Notes: generated from the sequence alone by a model not told the origin. Numbered from the stretch's first letter, positions 10,960 to 23,395 are shown. The stretch: DNA of 64,000 bases from Takakia lepidozioides (GCA_030704615.1 CM060732.1:55905053-55969052); one strand, 5' to 3'. Translations and numbers: made by a program.

Positions 10960-11889
10960 TCCCAATTATTGTAAAATGAGAGGCTTTATTTTGGTTATAG
11001 ATCAAAAAGGGGATAAGATAAAACCTTATTTGAAGAAAAGTTCAACTCTTGCCGACAATGCAAGCATATTTTTTATGTTAATTTGATTTTCTTAGAGGGA
11101 TGGAGGCTTGGCAAAATTAGAAGCCAAGGGGAAATAACCACACTTTATGGTCTCACTTCACCCCAAGAGCCTACCGCCTTCATTTGGAAAGAAGACACCT
11201 TCTATTGGCCGAAACAAATGTGGTTGTTCCACATACTCAAAAGTTCCCATATACCATATACCAGACTTTCGGTGGCCAATTGATTCAACAACCTCCCTTT
11301 TATAGCTTGGTTGGGGACATCCAACATACACCTATACACGACTTTGAACCTGCTACCATTTGTAAGGCTGTGAAGTCCCATATTCGATCTCATGATGGAT
11401 TCCATTCTGTTGTTTGCCTTAATGATAAAGTGACTGGCTGTTGAAACACATTACTTGACTACCATACTTGCCTACGCTATTCCTTAGGACCCTGTCGGAC
11501 TAGTTAAATATTTTTTGAAGAAGGGGTCCGGCAGGCTTTTTGGGAATTTCTGCAGTTCCGACAGTAATAATGGTAAGTAATAAAAAAGCGCTAATATAGC
11601 AGATGTACATGGCTAGTATAGTGGTAATGTGCAAGATTGTGGCCGGATAGGTCTCATGTGATCTCCTTGGTGTACCAGAACTGTGAGGTGTAGGATGTAA
11701 AGTGTGGATTTTGCATATTGGATTGTGAGTGGACATTGGGAGAATAGCCTCTAGAGAGAGATTCCCCATGTCAAGCAAAGCTCGTTCTGCGTGTTGCATA
11801 CCTCGTTCAAGAACCAAGCCGGTAGAGGAGAGAGCATATTCCAGCTTAGAAAGACTTGCTAGAGATGCGGGGTAGAAAACACTTTCCTT
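10960..11889. other. Unassigned, probably decayed transposon DNA
   Basis: Short plus-strand coding-like pieces (for example around 11190-11440) sit upstream of the decayed Ty3/gypsy copy and may be its remains. No LTR pair is visible. Confidence 0.3.
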
Positions 11890-14160
11890 GCAAAAGCATT
11901 GTCAAGTGTTTTGGATCGAGGCTTCAGAGGTGAAGTTCGATTACTTCTTGCTACCCTTGAACGAAAGTCTATTCAGATTCGTAAAGGTCAAGTTCTAGCC
12001 AGACTCATTGCTTTGTCTATTGCTGAAATATCTTATGTTAAGACAACTCTTCATTTTGGGGACATTGGCTTAGTGGATAACCCTGTGGATGAATAATTAG
12101 TGGCCTTGGCTAGCCATGCAACGGTTCAGCAGGAGACAGATCTGAGTCTTGAACAGGAAGCTCACCTTTAGCAAGTTATTTTTGTTTTCCCTCTGGGCTA
12201 GTCCCATTGTCCTGCTGGCTGGTTGCCAAAAAAGATAGATCCAATAGATTTTGTGTTAATTTTCGTCATCTCAATGCCATGACCATAAAAGATGTTTACC
12301 CCTTACCACGTATTCATGAGACCCTGCAGGACCAACTCAGTGGTGCCACCATCTTTTCATTAAATTGGATCTAGCTGCTGGATTCTAGCATGTTTCTTTG
12401 ACATAAGCCTCAAAAGAGAAGACGGCCTTCACCTGTAACTATGGAATGTTTCAATAAACTATGCCTTTTGGCCTTTGCAATGCCACAACCACGTTTCAAC
12501 GGTTCATGGATGTGGTCCTTGGCAACCTCAGGTGGGAATGTGCCTTGGTTTACGTCGATGACAGTAATGTTTACTCTTCTAATTTTGATTTTCACCTACT
12601 GGATCTTCAAAGGGTTTTCTGCAGGCTCAAAGCAGCCGGATTCAAAACTAAGGCAAAGAAATGTGATCTTGCATGGCAGAAACTCCAAATTTTGGGCCAT
12701 GTTCTATGTGGGGAAGGAATAATTAAGCCAGATCTGGCCAAGGTACAAGCTGTGTGGGATTTTCCCGTTCCTAGAGACAAACATTGCCTTCGTGCCTTCC
12801 TTGGTCTTGCATCTTGTTGCGATTCATCCATCTGTTTGCCAAGATGTCTGGTCCTCTGTTTCGGCTGCTTTGTAAAGAAGTCAGATTCCAGTGGACTAAG
12901 TCTGAAGCTCAAGCCTTTGAAAAGTTAAAAGTGGCTCTTACGACTGCCCCTATGCTTATCTATCATGACTTTACCTTACGATTTTTGTTTCAAACTGACG
13001 CTAGTGACTTGGCTGTTTCAGCCATCTTGAGTCAACGAAAAGAAGGCAAGGAGCACGTAGTGGCTTATGCCTCGAGACGGCTGGATAAGCATGAAAGAAA
13101 TTACATGAGTATTACTGATAAAGAAGGCTTAGCAATCATCTTTGGGATCAAACATTTTAGGCAATACTTGCATGCAGGCTGTCATTTCACATTGGAAACT
13201 GACTATCTCCCGCCTTAGGCTCTTAAAACCCCACATGAATTATCTGGTAGGCTGGCTCGCTAATCTCTTATGTTACAAGGTTTTGAGTATGATGTGGTCT
13301 ACAAGAAATGTAAGGAAAACAACAATGCTGATGTCTTGACCAGAGGTGAGACCAAGGTTCCCACTCCCTACCTCACACTTGATGGCATGTATGTATCCCA
13401 GCAGGCCTCTCCCGATCCATCAACAATTTCCCCATGTGATGATCTTGTTTTGCTACATTTTTTTTATGAGACTCCTCGTCCTATGGACTTGCTGTCTAGT
13501 TGGGATCTTATTAACTTTGTTGTTGGTTAAACTGATCTTCTGTGTTGGGGTGTGCAGTAGTCTGTTTGCTTTAGATCCAGCCTAGGTTTTGTTCTTTCCC
13601 CTCTAGTAGCTTCATGCTTTCAACATCATGTCATCCTTTTGTTGCATTGCTTCCAAGGGAACTCGTACATTATGACCATGTTGTGACAACATTCATCCAT
13701 GCAGGACGTGGTCCAGGAGACTCCTGCTATCCTGTAACTAACCCACTGCTGTGGGACCATGTCTAGATCAGCCATGGATGTTAATTAGCTTACATGAAGC
13801 CCTGCTCCATAAGTGCAAGACTGGCACTCAGCTTTTTGGCTTTGCCAAGACTCTTCAAATGCAAGTTACCTATCATTTTCCCTATCATGAGGAGCGTGAA
13901 GGAAAGTTGTTCAATGAATTGTGGAAGGTCTCACCTATGCTATGGAAGTTCCATGTAGGAATTCAGTCCCAACATTGTTTGAACTCTTTCATGCTTCAGC
14001 TTATGCGGGTCACTTGGGAGTGACATGTACCATCAAACAGTTATAGGAAGTCTATTGTCAGAAGGATATGACCAGTGATGATTTACATATATTGTCATGA
14101 TCGTTATCCCAGCACTTCGGCCTTACTTAAACGACAAAAATATGCTCCACTCATCCTCGC
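11890..14160 (+). mobile_element. Decayed Ty3/gypsy retrotransposon (dUTPase-like, RT, RNase H, IN zinc finger)
   Basis: Pieces appear in the right order in shifting frames. A dUTPase-like stretch lies at 11899-12060. RT starts near 12230 (RFCVNFRHLNAMTIKDVYPL, then a stop near 12370), continues at 12461 with MPFGLCNATTTFQRFMD, and has the polymerase box YVDD near 12550. RNase H at about 12990-13215 has FQTDASDLAV, and ADVLTR follows near 13330 where ADALSR is usual. A zinc-finger remnant (FHASAYAGHLGVT...YCHDRY) lies near 13985-14110, before any integrase core. Numerous stops and frameshifts make it dead. LTRs were not found, and its RT differs clearly from the chromovirus at 4090-7653. Confidence 0.85.
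11899..12096 (+). pseudogene. dUTPase-like fragment upstream of the decayed RT
   Basis: The frame SSVLDRGFRGEVRLLL...IQIRKGQVLARLIAL resembles the trimeric dUTPase core, in which an aspartate-containing hairpin (V-x-D-x-x-[YF]-R/T-G-E-[VI]) is followed by a GxxxAQ/RL strand. Such domains remove dUTP and occur in some retroviruses and retroelements. Only this short segment is visible. The assignment is by resemblance and could be chance. Confidence 0.45.
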
Positions 14161-14454
14161 AATTCGCCAATGAGGTTATAACACCAACCCACTAATCGTC
14201 GTCAGTGCTGGAACTAGAGGTGGCATCTAGAATGATAGTATTACCGCAATACACAAGAATTTTAATATTCCTATCTCCTCTATCCATAAATGCTTCAAGA
14301 CAATCTACCTCACAGTGTTGGGCCGCTCCCTCACAACTATTATCACTCAAGGCCAAAACTCAAATCCAACCCCCCCTCAGTACCCTAGGTACCCTCTCCA
14401 TTGGACGTTCGGTGTTCCCTAGACACCCGTAGGCTCAGCCTGTTTTCTTTATAG

Positions 14455-14520
14455 GGCCCACCCCTGAAAGAGGGCAATAGCCGTGAGGCAAAGTGACTCT
14501 TAGTTATGCCGGTTTCAGCT
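14455..14520 (+). repeat. Dispersed repeat, copy 1 (matches 20778-20846)
   Basis: GGCCCACCCCTGAAAGAGGG, and further on AGTGACTCTTAGTTATGCCG, recur with few changes at 20778. The second copy runs into a CTT microsatellite, as the 3' tail of a non-LTR retroposon would. Confidence 0.6.
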
Positions 14521-14726
14521 GAAATCTTATCTCTTTCTTATATTTTTGACATAGTAATATTGAAATTGTAATTTTTCTATTTGTAAATTGATATCATTAA
14601 AAAATTAGATGAAATTTTAAAAATAAAAAAAATGACGACATAAGTCAATCTTTCAACATTTAAGTTTTATAAGCATCCATATTGTTTAAATTTCTCACAA
14701 TTGCACACAAAAACATGTATGTGACA
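14521..14726. other. AT-rich spacer downstream of the chitinase gene
   Basis: No gene is visible. It should contain the 3' end of the minus-strand chitinase transcript. Confidence 0.4.
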
Positions 14727-16487
14727 TCATAATATGGCTTGAAATTGTCTCTCAAAAGTGTAATGATGGTGGGAAGAGTCGTCAGCACACCACATCATAA
14801 TGCCATTGATCCCATGCGGTTGTTTTTTAAGTATAGCTATAGCGGTGAAGAAATCTTTCCCTTGAAGTCCTCGTCCTCCTACCTCATAGCTGAGAAGAAG
14901 TTTTTCATAGCTAAAAGCAGTGGTGCCAAGATGGTTGTAGAGTTTCACAAATTCAGTAACAGAAGTCAATTTGTTGTTCTCACCATAGAATTGGTAGCTG
15001 ACATAATCAATTACAGAGCCGTATTTTTTGAACAAGTCAGTGTAGTATGATATTGAGGTTGAGAAAGGAGCGATTGTTGCAACAGTGATGGTCTTCGCCC
15101 TCTTAAGCTCGGTGATTAACTTTCCAATGGAGGATGCAAAACTCTTGACCGGATCTTGGAAGTTCTCATAATCAATATCGATACCATCCAGATGGTAGGC
15201 ATGAATGAACTTCGTTAAGGAAGTAATAGCATTGTTCAACCATGTTGCTTGATCTTTGGGATCATACCAATATACCAACTGGGTTTTCTGGCTGGTGGTA
15301 TAGAGGCTATAGCCAGCCAAACTTACTAGCACTTTCACATTAGGGTGTTTTTTCTTGATTTGTTGCACTGATAGCGGAGTCAGCGTGTTTTCCCAGTAAG
15401 AGAGAAATTTGCCATTCCGAATTTGACCATTTCCATTAGCATCAATGGCAAAACTCAATATGAAGTAGAATTCCACATTGTTGCTGATAGGCACTTTATC
15501 AAAGTAGACAGGAAATCCTTGTGCTCCAATGTAGTCAATGAACACTTTCTTAGGACGCGCAGCAGGAGAGATAGCACCTGGCGCAAGATCACAAAGATTC
15601 ATTTAGAATCAAGAGCTACAAACCTTAACTCAAAATCATACCTCTCGTTAAACTTCACCACCCTTGAAAGAGATCTTATAGATAACAAAAACTATTTGCG
15701 GTATCACAAGGGTCTAGTGTGTTCATCATGCAAAATTAATAAGATATATTAAAAGACATTGAATGGTTTCATTACCATTATATAACAACATTGGAAACGT
15801 GACAATCCAAACTACAGAAACGCAGAGAAATATATATTGGCTGGCACATACATCAGTGTTGCATGATACTATTGCCCGTAGTAAATAAGATTCTAGTTCT
15901 TCCTTAGATAGTCGAGCATTTGTGTTCCAACAAGTGGTACTCTAGAAGTCTGTTGCCATGAGATTTTGAGGGAACGTTGTAGATATTCAATAAGGGGTTG
16001 CAAGAGTTTGATGTATGGATGATTCTAGACGTCTAGGAGTGAGATTGTGGGTATTAATGTGAGTTCTAATACCTGATCGAGGATTCTGAGTGCGGCTTTC
16101 CTTGTGCTCTATAGCATGGATGTGAAATTTGCATGTTGGTTTCTCTTTAGGATTGTAAACAAATATATGTGGTGAGAATTCTGAGCTCGCTCTTAGAACG
16201 TCTAATAAGCTAGTCTACTTTACATCGAAGTGTCTATAACTGTAAATTCATTTATCTACTAGTTATCTCTTGCGAACACTCTACATAGGCAGCTAGCTCA
16301 AGTTGTATATACAATCAGATACATATTACCAATAATGTTATACATATATACAACACAAGTATCTGCATAACTAACTTTTTGTTGTAGAGATGGCCTTATC
16401 GGTTGGCGCACCCAATGCCGATCCTTGGAGTATAAGCAACGCATTCATCAACAACACACAAGCCCACAATTGCAACATCCCCATCAT
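14727..16487 (-). CDS. Secreted GH18 chitinase (chitinase 2/TBC-1-like), two exons
   Basis: This encodes a 320-residue glycoside hydrolase family 18 protein expected to cleave chitin outside the cell or in the vacuole, a usual plant defence role. Exon 1 is 16487-16376 and encodes MMGMLQLWACVLLMNALL..., a clear signal peptide. The intron is 16375-15578 (GTTAGT...CAG, phase 1). Exon 2 is 15577-14727. Splicing joins AAA-A to GT-GCT and keeps the frame into AISPAARPKKVFIDYIGAQ. The barrel motif SLAGYS and the catalytic DGIDIDYE box, with its terminal acid, are intact, as is the late MMWCADDS strand. The pattern matches the narbonin/bulb-chitinase branch rather than class III hevamine. A TATA box lies about 80 bases upstream. 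The start is the first of two adjacent ATGs. Confidence 0.88.
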
Positions 16488-16558
16488 TCTTTCTAGAGCT
16501 CCCTCCTATACAATCAATGAGAAGAGATATTGCATTTCGTTGATATTTCTATTTTGAC

Positions 16559-16571
16559 GCTTATATATAAT
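16559..16571 (-). promoter_or_regulatory. TATA box of the chitinase gene
   Basis: The minus strand reads ATTATATATAAG, about 75-85 bases before the start codon. That would give a 5' leader of some 45 bases. Confidence 0.5.
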
Positions 16572-18143
16572 AATAATATAATTATGAACATGTAAGTTTC
16601 CTCTGCACAGCAGGTTGGGTCAATAAAAGTGACGCCCCACTAATAATTAATGATTACTCTCTGAGCGCGGTGATATGTTGACCCCACTCAACTTAGACTT
16701 GGGCTTCAAATATAGAATAGTCAGGTCGTAGCCGGCGCAATTTAAAGCCACTTTGCCTTTAGTTTTGGAGCTAGTGTTCTTGGTCTTTCCGAAAGATTTA
16801 TTTAACCCTTAAACGCACAGTGCCATAGTTTGACTCTTTCAAAAAATAGGATTCCCATAGTCAAAAAATGATAAACTTTTAGAAAATTAACTTTTGTACG
16901 AACTTGACCGCACATTATGTGTGTATCTTCCTCCTACACCCACGGGTCAATTTCTGGGGCAATCGGCCCCAGATCCAGAAAAACACCACCATTGAATGTG
17001 GGGCCCATTATTGGGGCCCATTGAATAAACATATCATTTTTTGGTAGTTTTTTTAAGATTTGAATGACGGGGCCAACTCGGAGTCAGCGAGATTAGTATG
17101 GCTTCCTTGGAATCTCTCATCCAATTATCCAAAAACAATCCAAGAACGCATGTGGTGCTGCCACTTGGTTAAACCGAGGCAAATCCCCTCACAATGACCC
17201 TTTCACACACACGTGTGAAGAGATCTTAGCATGAAAAAGAGAGAATTACCTTCAGCAAAACCTGACCCCCTTAATGCTTACACGATGCGACGACTTTTCT
17301 TTAACTCAAGATTAGGGCAACCAGTTGCCCAATCCTGACAGTCCACGACAAGGGCCATTCTATGGCATTGATTTCATAAAATTTGAAGCAAATCTGAAAA
17401 AGCAATTTACATTTCAATAGGCCCGGAAGCCCGTTTTGGGCCCGGTGAGTGTTTAAGGGTTTATTACTAAAACAATGCTAGGGTCATAGTGTGTATTAGT
17501 AGTCAAAGCAATGTGACTCACAAATGAGCTTTTGTCTTTTATTTCTATGTTGTGTTATATTTGAGAAGACAAAAATAACATGAGTTGTAAAAAGTGATTC
17601 ATTAACTGGCCATTGAAATGTGGATGCAATTGCAATAAACATTCCATCGAGTGTTTTGTCCGTAAAATCAAAATGGATTTGACAATCATAGTTCAAAAAT
17701 AATAGACGCATATTTAGAATGTTCATGTCATGAAAAATTCTAGGTTGACCAAGTATGAAGAATATGATGAAATATTCAAAAAAGTTGAAGTTGAAGTCAC
17801 AAAATCAATTCCACGTAGTCGGAGTGCATATTATGAGATATTTATATGAAAAAATAATAAAATTAAACCAAAATAATGGATATGATTTGTATGACTCAAC
17901 TTGTGTGAAGATGCTTGCCAAGCCGGTGTAACTAAGACCCGCTTTATCTTTTGGTTGTTCAGAACCAGCTACAATTTCAACTAGTTTATTAAAAAAATTA
18001 CAAACCGATGCTTATTGAATGATCCAAAGATCAAAAGTATCATCTTTGTTTGGAATCCAAGATCTGGTTGTCGATTTTTGAAATAAAAATCCAAAATCAA
18101 AAATAGTAAAAAATAATATGTATATGAGAATGTTAAGGAATAA
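16572..18143. other. AT-rich intergenic DNA
   Basis: No gene is recognised. It contains GGGGCCCATT-type short repeats near 17000 and otherwise unique-looking AT-rich sequence. Confidence 0.4.
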
Positions 18144-18540
18144 TGTAAGAAATAATACAATGTGCGATCTCTAACAAGACGATACGCTGCCGATTTTTGG
18201 CATATCACATTTTCCCCACCCCTTCTCGAGAGTGACACGAAACTGAAGGGAGTGTGACTCCATACAGGATCATACTGGGTTACATAGAAGAGAATGCAAC
18301 TCCAATCAAAGTGATATTGAAGAGAATATAACTCCCATGTGGTCTCGAATTTTGACGAAGTCCAAATTTGGCTAAGTATAAAATGCACTAAGATGGGCTA
18401 CACAACACACAGAGTGACACGAACCGCAGGAACCTCGAGGTTACACCGACCAAAGATTATATACTATCCATCCGTCAAGAATTGAACCCCATACCTCATC
18501 CTCCAATGCCATTGCCTTACCGGTAGGCTACGCACAATTG
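18144..18540 (-). mobile_element. tRNA-derived SINE, copy A, with nested insertion
   Basis: The minus strand starts with a tRNA-like promoter: A box TAGCCTACCGGTAAGG (18530-18515) and B box GGGGTTCAATTC about 40 bases on (18490-18478). It ends with GTGGGGAAAATGTGATATGC, a weak hairpin GCCGATTTTTGGC (18189-18201) and TTATTTCTTAC (18144). Copies B (50187-50460) and C (62411-62606) share head, hairpin and tail. This copy is about 120 bases longer because another element sits inside it. Confidence 0.7.
18242..18410. mobile_element. Short element nested in SINE copy A, 13-bp direct repeats
   Basis: AGAGTGACACGAA occurs at 18229-18241 and again at 18411-18423, like a target duplication around 169 bases. 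The inside shares GGTCTCGAA, AAGTCCAAATT and CACTAAGATGGGCTACA-like blocks with 62150-62340. The class is unknown. Confidence 0.55.
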
Positions 18541-20094
18541 CTTTAAATTATCTTATGCATTCTAAAGTACTAGGCTACGCGTTGCTCCACACTATTAATG
18601 ACGACTTCCGAGAACAATGTTATTTTCTATTGGAAATATATTTCATTCAAAAAATAGTAGGAACAATGTAGCTTTGTGGAGAATAAAGGGGTACTGAAAC
18701 AACGCACTCTTAATCCTCCCACATTTCCTACGACAGTTAAAATGTATTTACCTTCCAATGAAAATGCAGTAGCAATTCAAGGTGAAGTTACACCATAAGT
18801 CACCAAGTTGTACCAAGCAAATCTTAAGAAACATATTGGTTTCAAATTTGCTAATTCTTCTGAGTATAACTTTCAACCACTAAATATATTTCAACTTTCA
18901 AAAGAATTAAAAAGGTTAGGGTCGCAAGATCGCCTATGCTCATTGCTCTACCTTGGGCAGAGCCCACTTGTGTTTAATCAGATCTAGACCATCTTTTTGG
19001 GCACACATCATCTTGGCAGCATTTGCGCAAAAGCCCCCCATTCTCTTCAGTTTGACTCATAAACCAACATGTTTCTTAACCCTTAAAAGACGAGGTAATT
19101 TTACCACTTTTGGGTCAAAACATTATATACCCTGATGTACCTAGCCATATCTTCCCACCCCCATTCATCCACATGGATAAACCATATAAACTCATCCATA
19201 CTGACAACATGAACCCTCTCGCAGAATCTAGGCAAAATTTATTACAAAAAAGCAATGACATAACTTGGAACCTAGTTAAAACTTGCATCACAAATTTAAT
19301 TTGACCAAGAAAATTCTGCAAGTAATTGCAAATTTTTCCTTGATGAATGCACTCCACATTCACAATTAGGGGCACATAGTAAGTATTATCTCAAAATTTC
19401 AGAGTGAAAGATCAAAATCTGCTTTGTATGTGAATTTAGGGAGGTAAAATATCCACATTTTCTCTACTAAGATCGACGCTCCTAAAATGTCCCATGATTT
19501 AACTAAGAATCCAATTTCTTGAGGTGAGTCTATGCTTTGCAAATATCTAAACTACACCGCAAAAAGAAAATTTGAATTTATAGCAAAATGCCAAGTTGGA
19601 TGAATAATTTGTGAATTTCTTGACCATTGGCAAATTAAGTGCGTGGCTAGCGCCCGACCTACCACATGGCGGTCAACTTGCGGGGACATTCCCTTGCTCT
19701 ACCAAAATCTTGGACCTCCTGACATTTCAAAAATTCTAGCGTGTAAGGATTTAATTATTTGTACACACCATTTGATGCAGCACGTAGAGGAGAACAGGGC
19801 CCGCATTTTTCATTCAGATTACACCTCCATCCGAGTTCATCCATGTATGATACCACGTGGATGAAAAATGATACGACCCATTTTGGGCAGTCCGGGCACG
19901 TTCTAAAAAATGACGATGATGATGTGGCACTAGGGCATCCTAGTCCTGCTCTATGCTAAAACTAGTCTCCGACCTTCAGTTGTCACTAGAACTAGGGCTG
20001 CGCATTGCTCCGCACTACTGGTGACGACTTCTGAGGACAATGTTTATTTTGATTGGGAATATATTTTATAGCCACCCATCCACCGGTCCGTCGG
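18541..20094. other. Intergenic DNA with a diverged 80-bp direct repeat
   Basis: 18565-18648 and 19987-20069 are similar; both contain a GCTCCRCACTA core and an ATGACGACTT/GTGACGACTT stretch. Nothing coding is recognised between them. They may be worn ends of an old element. Confidence 0.35.
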
Positions 20095-20325
20095 ATAGTC
20101 TAGTCTGTTCTTGAGAGTCTGCTGGAGGGTCCACTCTGCAGTCTAGTCCACTTTACAAGTCCACTGGAGGGTCCAATATACATGCAGAGTCTAGTCCAGT
20201 ACTGGTCTAGTCTACTCTGCAAGTCCGCTGGAGGGTCCACTCTACGTGCAGAGTGGACTGTGAGTCCACCTGCCCACTCCACTACAGGGTCTGCCCAGTC
20301 CGCTGGAAGGTCCGCCCCCGTAGAA
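20095..20325. repeat. Degenerate GTCYGCTGGAGGGTCCA array
   Basis: GTCTGCTGGAGGGTCCACTC, GTCCACTGGAGGGTCCAATA, GTCCGCTGGAGGGTCCACTC and GTCCGCTGGAAGGTCCGCCC recur, with TCTAGTCCA spacers. It is related to the motif at 606-880, and a small patch of it recurs near 28925-29000. Confidence 0.65.
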
Positions 20326-20777
20326 GAACAAGAACTTTGAAAAAATTTAGAAAGAACCATTATACAAAATATATAATTAAGATCACACATTACCACAGCC
20401 CATTACCACCTGAACACCAAACCTCATGCTCATTATGGATTGCTCTTAACCACCACACTACCCGCTGCTTTCTACAAACTTTGAAAATAACTTATATGTG
20501 CATTCCCAATACATGTTTTATGTGTTTTATGGGCCGCACATACCTGCTTGCCCGATAGACCCAACAGCAGACTGAGCCGCAGCAGGGCATACACAACCAC
20601 AGCCTACATGCTATACATAACAACTTCAACACACCCACCACCACTATCCACCAATGTTTCAAAGCCATCAATTTCACGGCCATTGGATCCTCACCGCCAT
20701 CATCACCAACAAACGCAAACACGAACACACATGCACTTAGATCCCCCTAGGCACTCCAGTGTCTACTGTACCCATAT

Positions 20778-20876
20778 GGCCCACCCTTGAAATAGGGCAG
20801 TAGCCACAAGACGAAGTGGCTCTTAGTTATGCCGGCTTTGGCTGGAGTCTTCTTCTTCTTCTTCTTCTTCTTCTTG
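20778..20876 (+). repeat. Dispersed repeat, copy 2, with CTT microsatellite tail
   Basis: It matches 14455-14520 and is followed by about nine CTT units (20848-20876). This looks like the 3' end of a LINE or SINE. Confidence 0.6.
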
Positions 20877-20994
20877 CCCCACCGTCTTCCATTCCACATG
20901 TTCCATTCCGTGTGTTTCATTCCACAGAAGGCCATGGGGCTTGTGTTCACTACTTTCCTACAATTTAATGACGACATCATCCTATCTACTCTTT

Positions 20995-21240
20995 TAGGTA
21001 TATAATCAATATATGAAGCAAGCCGGTTTAATGTTTGTTTGTTTTGTCACGTTGAGATCTCCCTACAAACCGCAGGCCCCAACCCGGGTGCGAGGTACGT
21101 ACCATTGGAAAACCCTCGACGAGGAGGGGTACAACGGCTTGGTCTCATGATTTTTGGACCTGCGGTGTGGCAGATGTGAAATTTCAAGTACTTTTGGTCA
21201 TTGGAAATTCGTGAAAATTAGCAAAGTGGGCTTTCCTTGA
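20995..21240 (+). repeat. ATATATGAAGC repeat family, copy 1
   Basis: It opens with ATCAATATATGAAGC, followed by TTTGTTTTGTCAC, a GAGATCTCC block, GGAAAACCCTCGACGAGGAG and a TTGGTCTCATGATTTTTGG block. The same order recurs at 21400 and 27564. Confidence 0.65.
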
Positions 21241-21399
21241 GCAATGATTGGCCCTTCATGTGGAAGATTTGGAATTTCAAGTACTTTTGGTCACTGGAAA
21301 AAAATAGCAAAGTGGATATTTCAATATATGAAGCCTCGACAGGGGATTGGAAAAATATAAGCAAAGTGGGCTTTCATTGGACAATGACTGGATAAAAAA

Positions 21400-21730
21400 C
21401 TACTCAATCAATATATGAAGCGACATGTTTGTTGTGTTTTGTTTTGTTTGTTTTGTCACATTGAGATGTCCCCAACTATGGGGCCCAGCCCTGGTGTTTG
21501 GTATCATTGGAAAGCCCTCGATGAGAAGGGGTGCACCAGCTTGGTCTCATAATTTTTGGACCTATGGTGTGTGGAGCTGTCGAATTTACTTTTGATCACT
21601 GAAAATTCGTGAAAAATAGCACAGTGGGCTGGAGCAATGATTGGCCCTTCATGTGGGAGATTTGGAATTTCAAGTATTTTTGGACGCTGGAAACTCACAA
21701 AAAATAACAAAGTGGATATATCAATATATG
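21400..21730 (+). repeat. ATATATGAAGC repeat family, copy 2
   Basis: The block order matches copy 1. It also contains several internal GAATTTCAAGTA...TTTTTGG repeats, continuing in worn form to about 22080. Confidence 0.65.
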
Positions 21731-22080
21731 AAGCCTCGACCTGAGGGGAGATTGCAAAAATAGCAAAGTGGCTGGCAATGACATGGAAATATCCCAAACT
21801 GTAGGTCTTCAGATACATAGGGGATTGCACTTGGACTTAGATGATAGTGGACACTGGAGGTCACACTTGGGCCTCTACAGGGGAGAAGCACTTCAATACA
21901 TAGGAGATTGCACTTGGGCTTAGATTTCAATTCTTCACATATGGGCCAGTGGCATAGGCCACCCTAGATCTCCCAAAACTGTAGGGTCTCTGGATACATA
22001 GGGGATTGCACTTGGACTTTAGATGACACTTGGGACACTTGGGCCAGCGGCACCGGCTATCCTAGGAGTCGCACTTGGGC

Positions 22081-22426
22081 CTCGACACCTAAAACAAGCA
22101 CATTACTTCATAAAATAGTGAATGCCCTAAGGCACATTAATACATGGGTTAGTTTAATATTATAAGTCCATGGCAGTCTTTTACAACCTGGGACCAGATT
22201 TCATCCATGATGCTTAATTCCATTCATCAATCATTTGTGACCAACGGTCTTGATCATTCATCCTACGCCTTGGGACGCACCACGTGTTTGAAACTAATGT
22301 AAATTGTCACATAGTCCATGGATTTACATCCATCCACAATTAATGTGGGATCCGTTGGAGATTCATTTACAAAGCTGATCTCATAGTATCCACATTCATC
22401 CATAAATGGAACACATAAAGAACATC
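22081..22426. other. Spacer left of the CACTA element
   Basis: No gene is seen. It ends in AACATC followed by the AAT target duplication at 22427-22429. Confidence 0.4.
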
Positions 22427-22429
22427 AAT

Positions 22430-22460
22430 CACTACAACAGATCCCGGCTTTTACGTCTGC
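22430..22460 (+). repeat. CACTA left terminal inverted repeat
   Basis: It begins CACTACAACAGATCCCGGCT and pairs with 27533-27563. Confidence 0.92.
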
Positions 22461-23199
22461 TATTTTCCAGTCGTATCAGCCTTTTATGACTGCATGACTA
22501 CCTAGTCAGATAAACCCAGTCAGTTGTGACAAATGAGTCGTAAGTGTCATAGAGTCGTATCTGCCAGTCGTGGAGCTCACTGTTGATGTGGCAACGGGGA
22601 CATCTAATCATAGTCATTGATAAGACCATAGTAAATGACTGCGAATCCATGTCAGCTTCACGTGGAACGGAAGGGATATGCCACGTGTCACGTCAAAGGG
22701 AATGCAACAGGGTCTTTACGACTGGCATATACGACTTCCGCAGATTAACCCTAGGACAACACGTGGAGAAGACTGGACATGATACGTGGAGTCAAATTAT
22801 GCAGGATGGGGATGGTCGTTATGACTGGAACATATTACTTCCATGGCGCACTCTAGATACTGTACGTGGCACGAGTATGGGCGAACACAAGGGATGAAAG
22901 TGGCATGTGGCGGAGGCTCTGTGGATGGGAGGTAGTCGTGTACATGACCGTAGTCATGGGTCTAACTCTAGCAGCATTGACATATGAAAACACACGAAAA
23001 CACCATTGAAACATGAAAGCACATTTGAAATTGGAACATCGATTCAAATACAACGTGACTTAATGTTCAAAGATCTGTTCTATAATCTAATCCGGTGCTA
23101 CTACAAAAATGCACAAAGCTGCAAAGTCTATGTAGACTTCCAAATGCTTGAGCAGAAGATGCATACACTGGCATCTCTCGAACTTCAGTAATCCACTAC

Positions 23200-23395
23200 C
23201 TTCATTAGCAGTGCCTGATTTTATCAATTGTGCCGCTGCTACTGCGGCTTCCCAGTTGACCATCTACCCATGCTGGTTTCTTGTAGCTATCCTTCCACAG
23301 TGAATCATAGGTAATCTGGAGCTTGAGAATCCGGCCCTCTTGGATGAATCTGCACCCACACTGTATCCCTGCTCCTTCAGCTATCCATGCCCACA
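23200..23395 (-). repeat. Internal duplication, copy 1 (matches 24560-24755)
   Basis: About 195 bases recur with small changes and indels. On the minus strand both read IAEGAGI...RFIQEGRI... The source is not recognised, but it reads like captured coding sequence. Confidence 0.7.

Noticed and set aside
10472-10979. Gly/Arg-rich plus-strand protein
   Set aside because: The open frames come from the GGACTGG array and the G run; no codon pattern or domain supports coding.
18478-18530. Functional tRNA gene
   Set aside because: The A and B boxes fit, but the sequence does not fold into a full cloverleaf and continues into a SINE body shared with other loci.
18565-20069. LTR pair around 1.4 kb
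   Set aside because: The 80-base similarity is low, TG...CA ends are not clear, and no internal coding sequence is visible.
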